Source of the DNA: Lepiota brunneoincarnata
Taxonomy: Eukaryota > Basidiomycota > Agaricomycetes > Agaricales > Agaricaceae
DNA length: 64,000 nucleotides
Reading direction: 5' to 3'
Assembly (NCBI GenBank): GCA_023014365.1
Contig: JAEBUN010000042.1
Location: 278,287 to 342,286, forward strand
The translations under genes and the position numbers were made by a program. The first letter of the stretch is position 1; every line of letters begins with the position of its first letter. Under the pieces are notes generated by a model. It saw only the letters and a list, made by a program, of their open reading frames with translations. It was not told the DNA's origin and ran no database searches. Shown in pieces: positions 1-11,259 of this stretch.

Positions 1-845
1 ACTGTCCTAGTCCGTATTTCAGGAAGTCGGGGCTGAAGCGGAGCGAGGCAGAAGAGAGGAGAGGATAGAGAACAGGGAGCTGGTCCGCTGCTCGATTCGA
101 TTATCAGACTGAGGAGTACAAGCCAAGTACCTACTGTATATATACTACTGGCCTTACGAACTATGACTCGTACTGATTACGTGCGGAGCGAAGCGGAGGC
201 TGATATAGTTACAAACAGATTACAAACAGATTACGAATGGAATGGAAACCGGTACAGGTATGGAGACCGATAACGTATCTTGACTACGGATGGGAAATGG
301 AGACTGGAACTAGAGACACCGAGGGTCAGGTGACCATGGCACGTGTGGAGGTGGTCGCATGATTGGGGCAGTGGGTTGCGATTGGAGCAAGTTGGGGCTG
401 AGTCGGAGGGCAGAGGGTTGTTGTGTGGAGCACACATGGAATTGAGAAGCCAAAGTTTAAGTGATTAGACTCTGAGTTGGCATGGATATGACAACTGTAG
501 TACATTGCTGCACACAGCCTCCCTACATGGCCCATGTTATAAATTGGAGATTTTAAAAAAAAAAAAAAACAAAAAGACCCTTGTTATTTAGCAGGTCTTC
601 AGACCTGTTCTTCTGCACTGGGCTCCCAGAGCCTGCAGACTCTATTCCCATTTGCCAAGGGCACACCTAACTCCCCAATGATGCCAAACAACCCCAGGAT
701 GCTTCAGAAGGGTGAAGAGGGTAGGAATAGTGTATACAACCCACTAAGAAAGGGACAGCTGCCTGTAGATTAAGAGTAGAAAATAATGTAAAGTGGAGAT
801 GATGGTAGTAAGAGGGAAAGAAGTGCTATGATCCCAGGCAGGTAG
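1..845. other. Unassigned sequence at window edge, probably transposon debris
   Basis: No convincing coding region. The first 440 bases still contain CpG and short direct repeats (an ACAAACAGATT unit occurs twice near 210-230). About 45 bases near 455-505 resemble 40,545-40,595: both contain ATTAGACTCTG and CATGGATATGACAA. This suggests both places hold ends of the same repeat family. An A-rich run lies at about 553-573. No gene can be supported here. Confidence 0.4.
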
Positions 846-2260
846 ATGTGGGCATTGGGCAGGGCTCTGCTCTGTCCCCCATTCTTTCCACTCTGTACCT
901 GGTGCCCCTGGTCTACCTCTATTACCAGAGGACCCCTGGCCTCAGTGTCAACATGCTTTTGTATGTTAATGATAGGACCCTTATTGTCCAATCCAAGTCT
1001 TGGGAGGACAATGTCTCTGCCCTGCAGGTGGCTTACTGCTGCATGCATGGGCTCTTTGACTCTTTTGGCCTCACACTTGAACATACCAAGTCTGAGGTCT
1101 TCCACTTCTCTCATAACCCAAGGGATGCCAACCTGCCCATTGACCTGGGATTCCATCTGTACACAGGAGATACCCCTTTGAGGCCTAAGCCATTTTGGCA
1201 GTACTTAGGTTTCTATTTTGACTGTGCTCTCACCTTCCATGAGCATGTATGATACTATTCTACCAAAGCTTTCTCCATGGTTGGCATGATGGGGATGCTT
1301 GGTAATTCAACCTGGGGACTGCTTCCTGACCAGAAGTGCCTCCTCTACTGGTCCTGTGTGGTTCCTATCACTACATATGGGTTTCATCTGTGGTATCATA
1401 AGGGTTTCTGCAACAAGGGGATCCTTAGGATGTTCAACTCCATGCAGCGGTGTGCCACGAATTGGATCATCAGTGCATTCTGTACTTCTCTGACTGGGGG
1501 GGCAGAGGCTCTTGCAAGCCTTCTGCCCTTCCAGCTGCACCTCAAGAAGTTGGCTTTCCATATGATATTCCAGGTTGCCACTCTTGCTGCAAATCATCTG
1601 CTTCAGCCTTTGTTGGGCCATGAGTTCAGAGGGAGCTCTCTGGAACACCCTTGCTTTATTTCCTCTCTCACTCCAGTGCTTTGGCCCAAGGTGAAGAGTG
1701 CCCTTATGGAAGTACAGATTGTCCTTCTGCAGCTTACTGAGTTGTTCTCTCTGTTTGCAGACAAAAACAGGCCAGGTCTCCATCTTTTGGACCACTTTTC
1801 AGAGTGGATCAAATTTATGCTTTACACCATTGATCCAAAGGGGGATTCAAAACAATGGCATCTCAACAAGCTACACTCTTCTATTCAGAGAGTGCAGGCT
1901 GGCCCTTCATCTGTCTGCATAGCAGCTGGTGCCCACTGGCTGCCATGTGGTAGGCTGCAGGCCATTTCAGCAGCTTGTGTGTTTGCAGGCAGGGACTTAG
2001 TCAGGCAGGCAAGGCAGGCTGCAGGGAGGGTTCTGCTCGCTGATGCAGAGCTCCACTCCATCTGTTTGGGAGTAGGCATGGTCTTGGATTGTACCAAAAC
2101 TGACCACATCTTCATCTACACCAGCTCTGTGGGCTATGTCCACAAAGCTGATGATCCTTCTGTTCATGCTGGCCAGGCTCATTCCCTGGAGGTGTGCCAG
2201 TCTTTGAATTGCTGGTTGTCTTCCAAGACCCAGTGGACTGTCACGTTGATATACTGATTT
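846..2260 (+). mobile_element. LINE (non-LTR retrotransposon) remnant, copy 1: RT fragment to RNase H
   Basis: A broken reverse transcriptase reading frame begins with a GIGQGSALSPILS motif, followed by a YVND block where an active enzyme has a Y-x-D-D catalytic box. A stop near 1,251 separates it from a second frame (1,277-2,257). That frame carries the RT C-terminal region (MLGNSTWGLLPDQ, YGFHLWY) and an RNase H-like tail beginning near DAELHSICLG. The same protein blocks recur on the minus strand at 15,631-16,458 and 22,018-24,215, so this is one LINE family with a C-terminal RNase H domain, as in Tad/I-like LINEs. The 5' half is missing and the RT catalytic aspartate is replaced, so the copy is dead. 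Confidence 0.85.
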
Positions 2261-3058
2261 CATGCCTATACCTGAATTCCATACTCTGGAACAATTCTCT
2301 ACATAGAATCATTGGCTCTATCATTAAAGAACTCTATAAAGGATTGGTACTATGTCCCATAGTAGCCAATTTGACCAAACTAAGGATATTCAAGCCTTGG
2401 AAGTGTTCAAACCAGCTCATTATCACTAAGCTTAGTGAACCAAGCTATCAGAACACTCTCCAGAGGGATTCAGGACTCTACATAGCCTATCAAGTATACT
2501 CCGGTCACATCAAGGGACCTTACAAGCAGTTTTCTGATGAACTTGGATTTGTTTGAACCTAAAGAATGTACATAGTGGCTGTTGCAGGTGTATTACGCCT
2601 ATAGCAAGCCCAATAATGATGACCGGACCATGGAATGGAACATCCAATGTTCAGGAGGTGACACCCAATGCCCAAAACCCTAGAAATATCAAAGACTCAT
2701 AATTAATGAGTGCTTTGTGGGTCCTGGCACCTCAGCATATTGCCTGACTGAGATTAATTACAATGGATCAAGGGATTGTCCATATGCCATACATTCCAAT
2801 CATAATTGATCTGGAGGCTTTATGCACTTGTGTGGACAAGGAATAATGCAGACAAGCATGGAACATGTCTGGCTGGATTGCCATTCATCAATCAGAGAAA
2901 AACCCATAACCCAGGGTGAGGTAGAAATGCTGCCAAACCTTCCAAAATATTCTGTAGTACCTATAACAATTAAGCTTATTGTTCTCTATTTCATATTTAC
3001 TATCTCTCATATGTATCTAAACAATATAAATATGGTTGCACTTGTTCATGGAGAAGCA
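2261..3058. other. Unassigned AT-rich repeat debris between LINE and gypsy LTR
   Basis: No gene is supported; open frames here are short and lack motifs. The stretch carries two copies of the gypsy-associated palindrome: the 12-bp form ACTAAGCTTAGT at 2,425-2,436 and TAAGCTTA at 2,971-2,978. It does not match the internal side of either gypsy LTR by eye. It may be a remnant of a related element rather than unique host DNA. Confidence 0.4.
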
Positions 3059-3295
3059 AGAGGTCTCACCCCCACTTCCACATGCAAGTCTGCAAGCCAT
3101 GATCAAGAACAGTTTCAGAGGACTACTGTTATGATCCGTGCTCCTTCTGTATCCGAGGATAACTGGAGACGGCCTTCAATCACTCTACAAGGTGTCTGAG
3201 ACGGTTGGCCTTATAGAGCTTAGTGGATCGTGCTCAATGAGATAATGAGGGAAGACGCCAAGTTAAGGCAGAGAGGTAAACGACCGCTGTTAACA

Positions 3296-3320
3296 AGATT
3301 AAAGCTTGAGGCTTTAATCT
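3296..3320. other. Perfect hairpin in solo LTR (10-bp stem, 5-nt loop)
   Basis: AGATTAAAGC and GCTTTAATCT are perfect inverted arms around TTGAG. On the minus strand it follows the TATA-like box by roughly 20-40 bases, about where transcription (the R region) would begin. It could form an RNA stem-loop at the transcript end, for example for polyadenylation or packaging. That role is inference. Confidence 0.6.
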
Positions 3321-3451
3321 CTACTTGTACAGACCTTATATACCTATGAGGTGCTATATACTCGTTATAGGTTACTTGGCTGTTCTACTGGTCGTGCGCA
3401 GTCCTGACCATGATGCACATCCTGGCTGATGGCATCCTAGTGTTATTTATA

Positions 3452-3820
3452 TTACAATGAGTCAGTACTCTCGCTACTGCTGTGCGATGTTCCATCGCTT
3501 TCCTCTGACTCATAATCTTCTTCTCCCGATTGTATCTCCATGGAGTCCTCTCCGTTCTCGCTCTCCATTCTCTCAGTGCTTCCATCCGTATCGGAGGTTG
3601 GGTCGGTTGATCCATGGTTATCTTCCTCGTCCTCGGGGTATTCCAATATATCCTCCAAGGTTATCTCCATTCCTGCTTCTCTCGCCAGGTCCTGCATGGC
3701 GGTGTAATATTCCCCTTCCTCGTCTTCGTATTCTTGTGCCCGTAATTGGTCTGTAGTCTCCTGTACCCATCTTGTAAAGTCGAACAATAGTTCTTGTTCC
3801 TCCCGGTCTGGACTGTTCAT
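3452..3820 (-). CDS. Acidic 122-aa open frame inside the solo LTR
   Basis: The ATG lies five bases from the LTR terminus (minus strand), so the LTR itself encodes the start MNSPDREEQELLFDF. The product is strongly acidic and rich in Ser, Glu and Asp, with long D/E/S stretches and no cysteine cluster or catalytic motif that I recognise. In a full-length element such a frame could be the N-terminus of a Gag-like protein reading from LTR into internal DNA, or chance coding in a GA-rich LTR. It is a solo LTR, so any internal continuation is lost. Function unknown. Confidence 0.35.
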   Translation of the reverse strand: MNSPDREEQELLFDFTRWVQETTDQLRAQEYEDEEGEYYTAMQDLAREAGMEITLEDILEYPEDEEDNHGSTDPTSDTDGSTERMESENGEDSMEIQSGEEDYESEESDGTSHSSSESTDSL

Positions 3821-4251
3821 AACAACTACTTAGTGTGCATTGTTAAGTGTGATTTCTTTGGTTGTCAACCAACTCAGAGACAGAGACAGAGAACAGAGAA
3901 CAGAGCTCAGAGTTCCAGAGTGCTAGAGACAGAGATAGAGACAGAGAACAGAGTTTAGAGACCAGAGACCAGAGACTAGAGACCCTGCACTTTGAATTGA
4001 CAGGGATTGTCCTTTCACTGTTGCACTGTATGGCTAAGATAACTTCAATGGCTGTTTGTTAACCTCTAAAAACACTAGTCTCTTGAATTTCACTGTCAGA
4101 ATGCACCCCCAGAACACCCTAAAAGACAAAACTGTTCATTATCTATCTCATACTACTTGTATTAACTTAAGCTTATCAAATTTTGACTAAGCTTAGTGAG
4201 AACAAGCCCTTTATCTATATTAAAACCCACAAACATTTCCTCCTTTTCATC

Positions 4252-4268
4252 TGGAGCCCACCGCAAGG
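4252..4268 (+). other. Putative primer-binding site of the gypsy element
   Basis: Two bases after the 5' LTR ends (CA at 4,248-4,249) comes TGGAGCCCACCGC. It starts with TGG, as expected for pairing with the CCA end of a tRNA. The matching tRNA was not identified. Confidence 0.5.
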
Positions 4269-4529
4269 GGGGTTTTCAGTTGAATTTCATGAGACAAACA
4301 CCAAAAGACTTGGACACTAGCCCACCTTTCACCTGTGAAGCAGAAAAAAGTTCAAGCAAAGACCATAAAGTCACCCAAAATGTCCTTCAAGAGCAGTCTC
4401 AGGAAGGTCAACCCCCCAAAACAGAGAACTACTTGGAATTCTAATTGTCCAGAAGGTTCTGGAGGCCTCATTGCTACTAGTACCTCTTGAAAGCGAAAAG
4501 ATCCTACTAGTTCTATAGCTGCAAACACA

Positions 4530-6098
4530 GTGAGTGGTTCAGCAGTTGCAGTATCAAGAGAAGCCATACTGCTGACCTCTACTGCTCCCAGATTTACTAT
4601 AAGGCTTCCAGCTTCAGCTCGCAACATAGCGCATATTCCACACACTGAATGCCAGGACAGTCAGACTGTTCCTACACTAAGCTTAGCATTTACAAACCAA
4701 AACTTGTTTCATACAAACTCTCCTGGTGCCTCTATGGTACCACAGCTATCACAGTCAACTCCAACTGTACAGACAAACCAAACTACACTGTCTATGATGA
4801 CTACAGCTAGAAAAACGGGACATGAGCATATGCCAATTCCCTTTAGCAATAATGCTCCCAGATGGGATGCATCAGAACCACAGACATTGAGAAATTATCT
4901 TTGGACACTTGAACAGCTCTTCACGATAACAAAGATGATGGACGATGCAGAAAGGATAAATTGGGCAGTGTCATATGTGGACCAGGATATCTGTGAAGAG
5001 TGGATGAGTTTTGCAGAGTTCCTAGCAGGAAGCTGGACAGGCTTTGTAGAGAGATTGAAGAAAGAGTATCCTGAGACTGTGGCAGCCAAGTAGGGCTCAG
5101 TGTGACACCTGAGGGAACTCTGTGCAGAGAGTAGAGGCATTGTGATGAATGAGGAGCATAAAGTCTTGGACTTCAAAAGGTGATTCATTCTAGAAGCAGA
5201 GAAGTGTCTGAAGTTGCTGGCAGTAGTCTCAAACTGAGAGCTAGTTGAGTTATTTACAAGCACACTGGACTCTGTGTTCCAGGATGTACTCAATGTGAGA
5301 TTAGCAAACACCGGGGCATGTAGAACTGCAAGCAATGGGTCAGTACTGACTGCAAAGGATTTATGTGAAGAGGACCCCTATGATTGGAGGATTGTCGTGG
5401 ATAAAGCTGTTGAAATTTTGATTGGCAAAATACTTATGCAATCCCTTCATCAGGATTCAAGGCCAGTGAATTTGGCATCAATGAGTCATCCACCTGCGAC
5501 ATCCGGAACAGGGACTTATGACCCTGTAGTAAAGCAAGAGCTACAAAGCTTAAAGCAGAAGTTTCAGGATGAAGTCTCACAGATGGCAGGAGGCCTTGCT
5601 GAGCTTAAGGACCTCATGAATATCCAGGGGCATACCTTAAAATCATACTTAGAGAGTTTGGCAAAGGATGGATTAGGGCATAGTTGGTTATTCTGCCCAG
5701 ACATGGAGGCAGATAAACAAGCTGGCCAAATTAGAGTTGAAGGGAACAAAATATATATGGGAGATGGCTCGAGTATCCCTTGAGGAGAAGGGCCTATTAA
5801 AGAGAAAGTGGCAAAGTACTATGCAACAAAGGGACAACTCTTTGTTCAGATACCAGAACTGCCAAAGGTTGAGCCTGAGTTACTGCAAGTACCAGCACCA
5901 GCGGTGTTTGTGCAGAAAGCATTCCTGAGGTCAGAAAACCAAAGGTTGCCAGTGGAAGAAGAAATCCACCATCTGAAGCAGCACATGGAAATGTTGGAGA
6001 CAGCTGCCATCCATGCTGGGAGTGCCCCAAAGGTTAAGCTTATGACCAGAAAGGATGATAATGTCAAGATGCAGTCTTTGGCCAAGCAATTGGCCTAG
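4530..6098 (+). pseudogene. Gypsy Gag remnant
   Basis: The 4,530-5,093 frame contains NAPRWDASEPQTLRNYLWTL and ERINWAVSYVDQDICEEWMSF, the style of the capsid region of basidiomycete gypsy Gag proteins. It then stops, and the reading continues in shifted frames (5,274-5,783 and 5,808-6,098) with a Glu/Lys-rich helical region such as VKQELQSLKQKFQDEVSQM. No zinc knuckle was found. The palindrome occurs in frame at 6,035-6,042 (VKLM) and out of the KL phase at 4,678-4,685. Dead by several frameshifts and stops; identity as Gag rests on position and the tryptophan-rich block. Confidence 0.7.
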
Positions 6099-6325
6099 AT
6101 ATAGGCTAAGCTTAGTGGTTTGATGGATGGTACACCCTCAGCAAGCCAGTATTTGGACACTAGGAGTGGCGTGAAGACTTGGAACTTGGAGTCAGGTTTC
6201 TAAAGAGTTTGAGGAAGGAGCCGGCTCTGAAGAAGAAGGTTGCCTTTGCCAGAGGACAGACTCCTAAGGATGCATTGGATTCTGAGTGATCAGAAGAATC
6301 AGAAAATGAGGAAGTAGAGCAGACA

Positions 6326-7200
6326 ATGGAGAAACCAACACATGTAGTGGTAGGGGAACTACCATATAGAAATGTGAAACCACTGTGCCTGGTCATTGAG
6401 GTACCACTGCTGCCTGTCAGAAGGATGGAACCATCCAGGAAGGAGCCTGCCTATAAGCACCAGGCCCCTATAGAGAGGAATGTCAATGTCGAGGAAGTAC
6501 TCAGCAGGGTATTGAAGCAAGAAGTCTCAGTATTGCATGGAGAACTCTTGGCATTGTCACTGATATACAGGAATGATTATAGAGAGCGAATTATGAGAAA
6601 ATGGGTAGCCACAAATCAAAGCTTAATAGCAGGAGTTGGGCCCTTGGAAGATGATACAGAAGATATGGAAATTAATAGTGGGCTGGTACAGGTCATGATA
6701 ATGGAACTGGCAGACAGCCCTTGGAAGTATGATACAGTGCTCCAAGAAAGCTTGGCAACCCAAGCCTGGGTAGCTCAGGATCCAATCATGCAGTACTTGG
6801 AGTCACTTCCCAGAAGAGACAGGGGACAGCAAGTGTTTATTGCTAAAGAATGTGAACCATTGAGAGTAGTTCTGACTCTGATAAGTGGGATTTGGCAGGA
6901 AGAGGCCTTGCTAGATAGTGGGTCACAGATCGTATCCATGAGTCAGGAAGCAGCAATTGCATGTCAAGTTTCTTGGGACCCAGACACTACAATTAATTTG
7001 CAGAGTGCAAATGGGCAGGTTGAAAAAACTTGTGGATTGGCAAAGAATGTAGGCTTTACCTGCAGGGGAGTCACAATCTATTTGCAAGTTCACATAGTTT
7101 GCAACCCCATGTATCAAGTACTGCTGGGATGACCGTTTGATGTAATGACTGCTAGCAAAGTCAGGAATAGCACCAGTGGCAAGCAAACCTTGGTTATTAC
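6326..7200 (+). pseudogene. Gypsy retropepsin (aspartic protease) remnant
   Basis: The frame includes EEALLDSGSQIVSM, with the D-S-G catalytic triplet of retroviral-type aspartic proteases (about codon 193 of the 6,326 frame), and ends at LLG followed by an in-frame TGA at about 7,130, then PFD. In related gypsy proteins an Arg stands between G and PFD, so this TGA is best read as CGA changed by CpG loss. The protease normally cuts the Gag-Pol polyprotein; here the frame cannot be completed. Codons after the stop (DVMTASKVRNS) still read sensibly, showing recent decay. Confidence 0.8.
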
Positions 7201-7485
7201 AGACCCAAATACCTGAGAAAGGGCTGTGTTACCAACTTATGCTTGAGGAGAGTGTAATCCTCCTAAGCTTAGAGAAAACAGTCAAAATTTTCAAGAAACC
7301 TCAATGAGTTGACTAAGGGACAAGGAGAGGTGGCTTGTATAATAGACTATGATGATGAAAAGGGCCCTGTCATTGCACAAACACTAAGATTAGTGAAAGG
7401 AAGCTTCTCAGAGGCCAAGCTACAGCTAATGTTCATTGACTGAGTCATCCGTGAGGAGGACTGTCCACAAGAAGATAAAGCAATA

Positions 7486-9413
7486 GTGTTATTGTGCCTA
7501 GGATGCATAGCCAGTGTGCAGGGCACCAAGGACCAGGGAATAACTATCCTTGAAACCAAAGAAGATGACAAAGATACAGTACAATGCCTGGCTGGGAAGA
7601 AATATAAACCAGTTGCCTTAAAAGTGAGGCCAGTGTTGGGTGACTTACCAGAGAGATTCAGGATAAAACGAGAAATAAAAGGGGACCCGCTGGCAGAAAT
7701 GCCTGAGCTTAGCATGCATCCTCCAGAGTTTGTCCCAACAGGCAGATATACTGAGGAGCATAAGCTTAAGCTGGACAAAGCCCATGCAGGGGATTTCTTG
7801 TGGCCAGAGGAAAGAAAGCTGATGCACCATGTCATGATGCTTCAAGAGAAAGCATTTGCATGAACAGATGAGGAAAAGGGATGTTTTAGGAAGGATTTCT
7901 TCCTGCCAATCAAGATACCAATGGTAGAACATACCCTGTGGGTTGAAAAGCCCATTCCGATTCCACCAGCAATCTATGATGAAGTCTGTGCCATTATAAA
8001 GAAAAAGATTAGTGCTGGTGTATACAAGCCATCAAACTCATCCTATAGATCCAGATGGTTGTGGTGAAGAAAGATGGAAAAAGTTTGAGACTGGTACACA
8101 GCTTGGAACCACTGAACAGAGTGACAATAGTGCATTCAGGGCTGCCACCAGCAACAGAAGATTTAGCAATGCACTTTGCAGGCAGAGCTTGCAGAGGCAT
8201 TCTGGACCTGTATATTGGCTATGACGAGCAATTGTTAGCTGAGTCATCTCAGGACTTAACAATGTTCCAGATGCCTTTTGGAGTGCTATGCTTAGTGATG
8301 CTACCTATGGGATGGACCAATTCAGTGCCTATATTTCATGAGGATGTAACAGTGATCCTAGCCAGTGAAATACCAGAATACACAATGCCATACATAGATG
8401 ATGTTCCTATCAGGGGACCAAAAACCAGATATGAGTTGCCTGATGGCACTGAAGAGACGTTGAAAGAGAACCCAGGGATCCGACAATTTGTATGGGAACA
8501 CATGCAGATGGTCAATAGGATTCTACAGAGGATGAAATACATAGGGGGAACCTTCTCTGGGCCCAAGATGACTATCTGCACTGATGAAATCACTGTAGTG
8601 GGTTTTGAATGCTCCTATAAAGGATGGTTGCCTGCCACAGACACCATCGGAAAAATTTTAAGATGGGGGGATTGTGAGAATGTCTCAGAGCTAAGGGGTT
8701 TTCTAGGAACAGCTATGTGCTGCAGGAATCATATCCCCAAGTTTATAGCCATTGCTGCACCTCTATACAAAAAGCTTAAGAAGGGACAAGAGTTTGAATG
8801 GGGAGAAAATGAATGGAAAGTGCAGCAGGAGCTGAAAGATGCGATTCAGTACTGTTTCCCAACCAGGAACCCTGAATTTCCAAGTAAACAACCCACAGTA
8901 GTAGCTGTGGATACCTCATGGAGGGTAGTGGGATACTATATATATCAGAGAGATGAAGAAGATGCTAAGCTTATACATTATGTGAAGTTTGGGCCAATAT
9001 TATTGGACAAGAGACAGCAGAGGTATTCTCAGCCCAAGTGAGAGCTATGCAGCTTAAGAATGGTGCTGGAACAAGAGAAATATTTACTGTGGGGATCGAG
9101 AAGCCTAGTGATTGAAACAGATGCGAAGTTTCTCTTTGGGATGTTAAACAACCCAGGGAAGCTCCTGAATGCTACTGTAAACCATTGGATGGACTTCATT
9201 AGGTCATTCCACTTCATGCTAGTACACAAGGAAGGGAAGACATTTGGGCTGGATGGGCTGTCTAGGCAATGCTACTATCCTGGTGATGAGACAGCCCATC
9301 GCTTTGACAATGGATCAGAGGATGAGGGAGAGGAGTTTGAGTTGATCAAAGAAGATCCAGGGGCTGCAGATCCGTTACCCTTGGAAGCCTTCTGTGATGA
9401 GATCGACAGTTGA
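7486..9413 (+). pseudogene. Gypsy reverse transcriptase - RNase H remnant
   Basis: Reads in order: a linker before RT (7,486-7,863); a TGA at 7,861; a frameshift near 8,050; then RT with VVVKKDGKSLRLVHSLEPLN, FQMPFGVLCLVMLPMGWTNS and the catalytic box YIDD at about 8,391-8,402; the RT connection FLGTAMCCRNHIPKF; and an RNase H region (VVAVDTSWRVVGYY; RSLVIETDAKFLFGMLNN; DGLSRQ). This is the standard Ty3/gypsy pol order. The RT active-site aspartates are kept, unlike in the LINE copies. A stop at 9,041 and frame changes make it non-functional. In-frame palindromes encode Lys-Leu at 7,761 and 8,966. Confidence 0.9.
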
Positions 9414-9419
9414 TCTGGC

Positions 9420-11058
9420 TTCAACCAGGGTCTGGCACATGATGTATATGATTTTGAGTATGAGCTGGATCAAGCTTGGGAAGAGTACTTGGATGACCAA
9501 CAGGCTAAGCTTAGGGTTATAGAAGACCCAGCCTGTCCAGAAAACCATTGACAAGTACTAAGCTTAATGACAGATATCAGGCTAGTGCCAGAATTCAAAG
9601 AGGAAAAGTTAACCAAGATAGAGGAAGCATATGATGAGTCATGCAGGACAGATACAGCACAAATACAAGACAAGAGAATACCCAAAGTCAGGGAATATCT
9701 GAAAACAGGGGGCAGTAGTATAGCCAAAGGCTTGGATGAGCTGGGTCTGCATAAGCTTAAACATATGGTGGAGCATTTCTTCTTGGATGAAGAGGGGAGA
9801 CTGTATAGGATGAGTCCTAGCAGTCAGCATCAGCTAGTAGTGGATAAGGAGCAGTGTATGTATATGTTGCGAGCTAGCCACAGCTTCCTAGGATACAGAG
9901 GGATATACACAACCACTAAGCTTATAATGCAGAGGTTCTGGTGGCTGGAAGTGGAAGGAGATGTAGCTTGGTATGTGCAATCATGCCATCTATACCAGCA
10001 ACGGCAAAAGGTGATCATCGAGATGCCACCAATAGTAACACCCACACCGTCAATATTCCAAGTGCTACATGTGGACACGCTACATATGTATGACACCAAG
10101 TTCTAATGGGTGTAGTTACATTGTGCATGGAAGGTGTGGACTGTCATCCTGGATGGAGGCAAAAGCTTTGAGAAAAGAGAATGCTAGTTTGATTGCACAG
10201 TGGTTATTTGAAGATGTCATTTGCTGATGGGGCTGTATAGTGAAGATTGTCATAGACAACGGTTCTCCATTTAAGAGAGCTGTTTAATGGTTGGAAGAAA
10301 AATATGGGATAAAGGGAGTAACAATATCTCCTTACAATTCCAAGGCAAATGAGATTATTGAGAGGCCCCACTGGGATGTGCAGCAAATGTTGTACAGAGC
10401 TACAGATGGAGATGTCAAAAAGTGGTATTGGCACCTACCACATGTTATGTGGGCAGATCAGATAACTATTAGAAAAGGAATGGGGTGTTCCCTGTACTTT
10501 CTGGTAGCCGGAGCACATCCAATGCTACCTCTGGATGTCAAGGAGGCCACTTGGCTAGTACAACTACCAAATAAGTACTTAACCACAGCCGAGTTGATAG
10601 GATATCAAGCTTAGGCGTTGGCAAAACATGTTTGGCATGTTGAGGAGATGTGTCAGCATGTTTCAGCCACTAAGCTTAGCAAGGCCTGGAAGATGGAACG
10701 ACAAGCAGCACATAAGATAAGAGATTATTGCTTCAGCCTAGGAGATTTAGTATTAGTGAGAAATACAGCTATAGAGAGCTCAGCAGACAGGAAGATGAAA
10801 CCCAGGTATCTAGGACCCATGGTGGTCATATCTAGATCAAAAGGAGGATCTTATATCCTGGCAGAGTTGGACGGCTCTGTATGGCAGAATAAAGTGGCAG
10901 CATTCAGAGTAATTTCCTACTTAGCCAGAAAACATATGCCATTACTGCTGGAGTTACAAGAATTGATAGACCTGTTGCCAGAGGGACTGAAGATCCTGGA
11001 GGAGACTATTGAGGATGAGCCTAGTGACAGATGGGAGCCAGGAGAGTTGGGAGGATAG
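9420..11058 (+). pseudogene. Gypsy integrase remnant
   Basis: The 9,567-10,106 frame carries a degenerate zinc-binding N-terminal region (LGYRGIYTTTKLIMQRFWW ... SCHLYQ, with one His and the CxxC spacing damaged) and the start of the catalytic core (LHVDTLHMYD). The 10,291-10,614 frame continues the core (GVTISPYNSKANEIIER). The 10,618-11,058 frame has the C-terminal DNA-binding part (GDLVLVRN ... [13 protein letters not shown]). Stops and shifts near 10,106 and 10,615 break it. The palindrome lies in frame at 9,506, 9,752, 9,917 and 10,671, each giving Lys-Leu. Confidence 0.88.
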
Positions 11059-11259
11059 AAAAAACCTGATATTGTGGACAGAACTATCTACTTATCAAAG
11101 AAAAACTATCCTAGGAACTGTCAAAGGGTTATGTAAGCCTGCAAAGGTGCACTCATCAGAAGCCGACTTGGTATGGGCACACTTGGCAGTATTGGCATTG
11201 GCTTTGGCTAGAACCTGTTCAGCCCAGGCATAACAGCAGTGTTTAGTGTTCATATTGGG

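Larger units (their letters stand above)
3127..3824 (-). repeat. Young solo LTR of another retrotransposon
   Basis: A 698-bp sequence with 8-bp inverted ends TGTTATGA/TCATAACA is flanked by the perfect 5-bp duplication ACTAC (3,122-3,126 and 3,825-3,829). It sits exactly where the gypsy 5' LTR is interrupted relative to its 3' LTR partner. It keeps about 29 CpG, unlike the surrounding DNA, so it inserted recently. On the minus strand it has a TATATAAG box near 3,335-3,345 and, just beyond, a perfect 10-bp inverted repeat with a 5-nt loop (3,296-3,320). An open frame starts 5 bases into the LTR. A decayed copy of its last 160 bp lies at 39,902-40,063. Confidence 0.92.
3059..4249 (+). repeat. 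Gypsy 5' LTR, split by a solo LTR insertion
   Basis: Matches 15,206-15,630 in two blocks, 3,059-3,126 and 3,830-4,249. Removing the inserted 698-bp LTR and its 5-bp duplication leaves about 488 bp. The size difference from the 3' LTR comes mostly from an expanded purine-rich CAGAGACAGAGA simple repeat near 3,880-3,985. Contains two palindrome copies (4,168-4,175 and 4,186-4,197). Ends in CA at 4,249, just before a possible primer-binding site. Confidence 0.85.

Noticed and set aside
3000..3058. Left flank of the gypsy element as the other half of the LINE seen at its right flank
   Set aside because: The LINE sequence expected next to the insertion, judged from copy 2 near 22,600-22,690, is not found left of 3,059. 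A simple insertion of gypsy into that LINE is not supported.
3880..3990. CAGAGACAGAGA purine repeat as a CRISPR-like or regulatory array
   Set aside because: Irregular microsatellite within the LTR with no spacers. A shorter version in the 3' LTR shows ordinary repeat-length variation.
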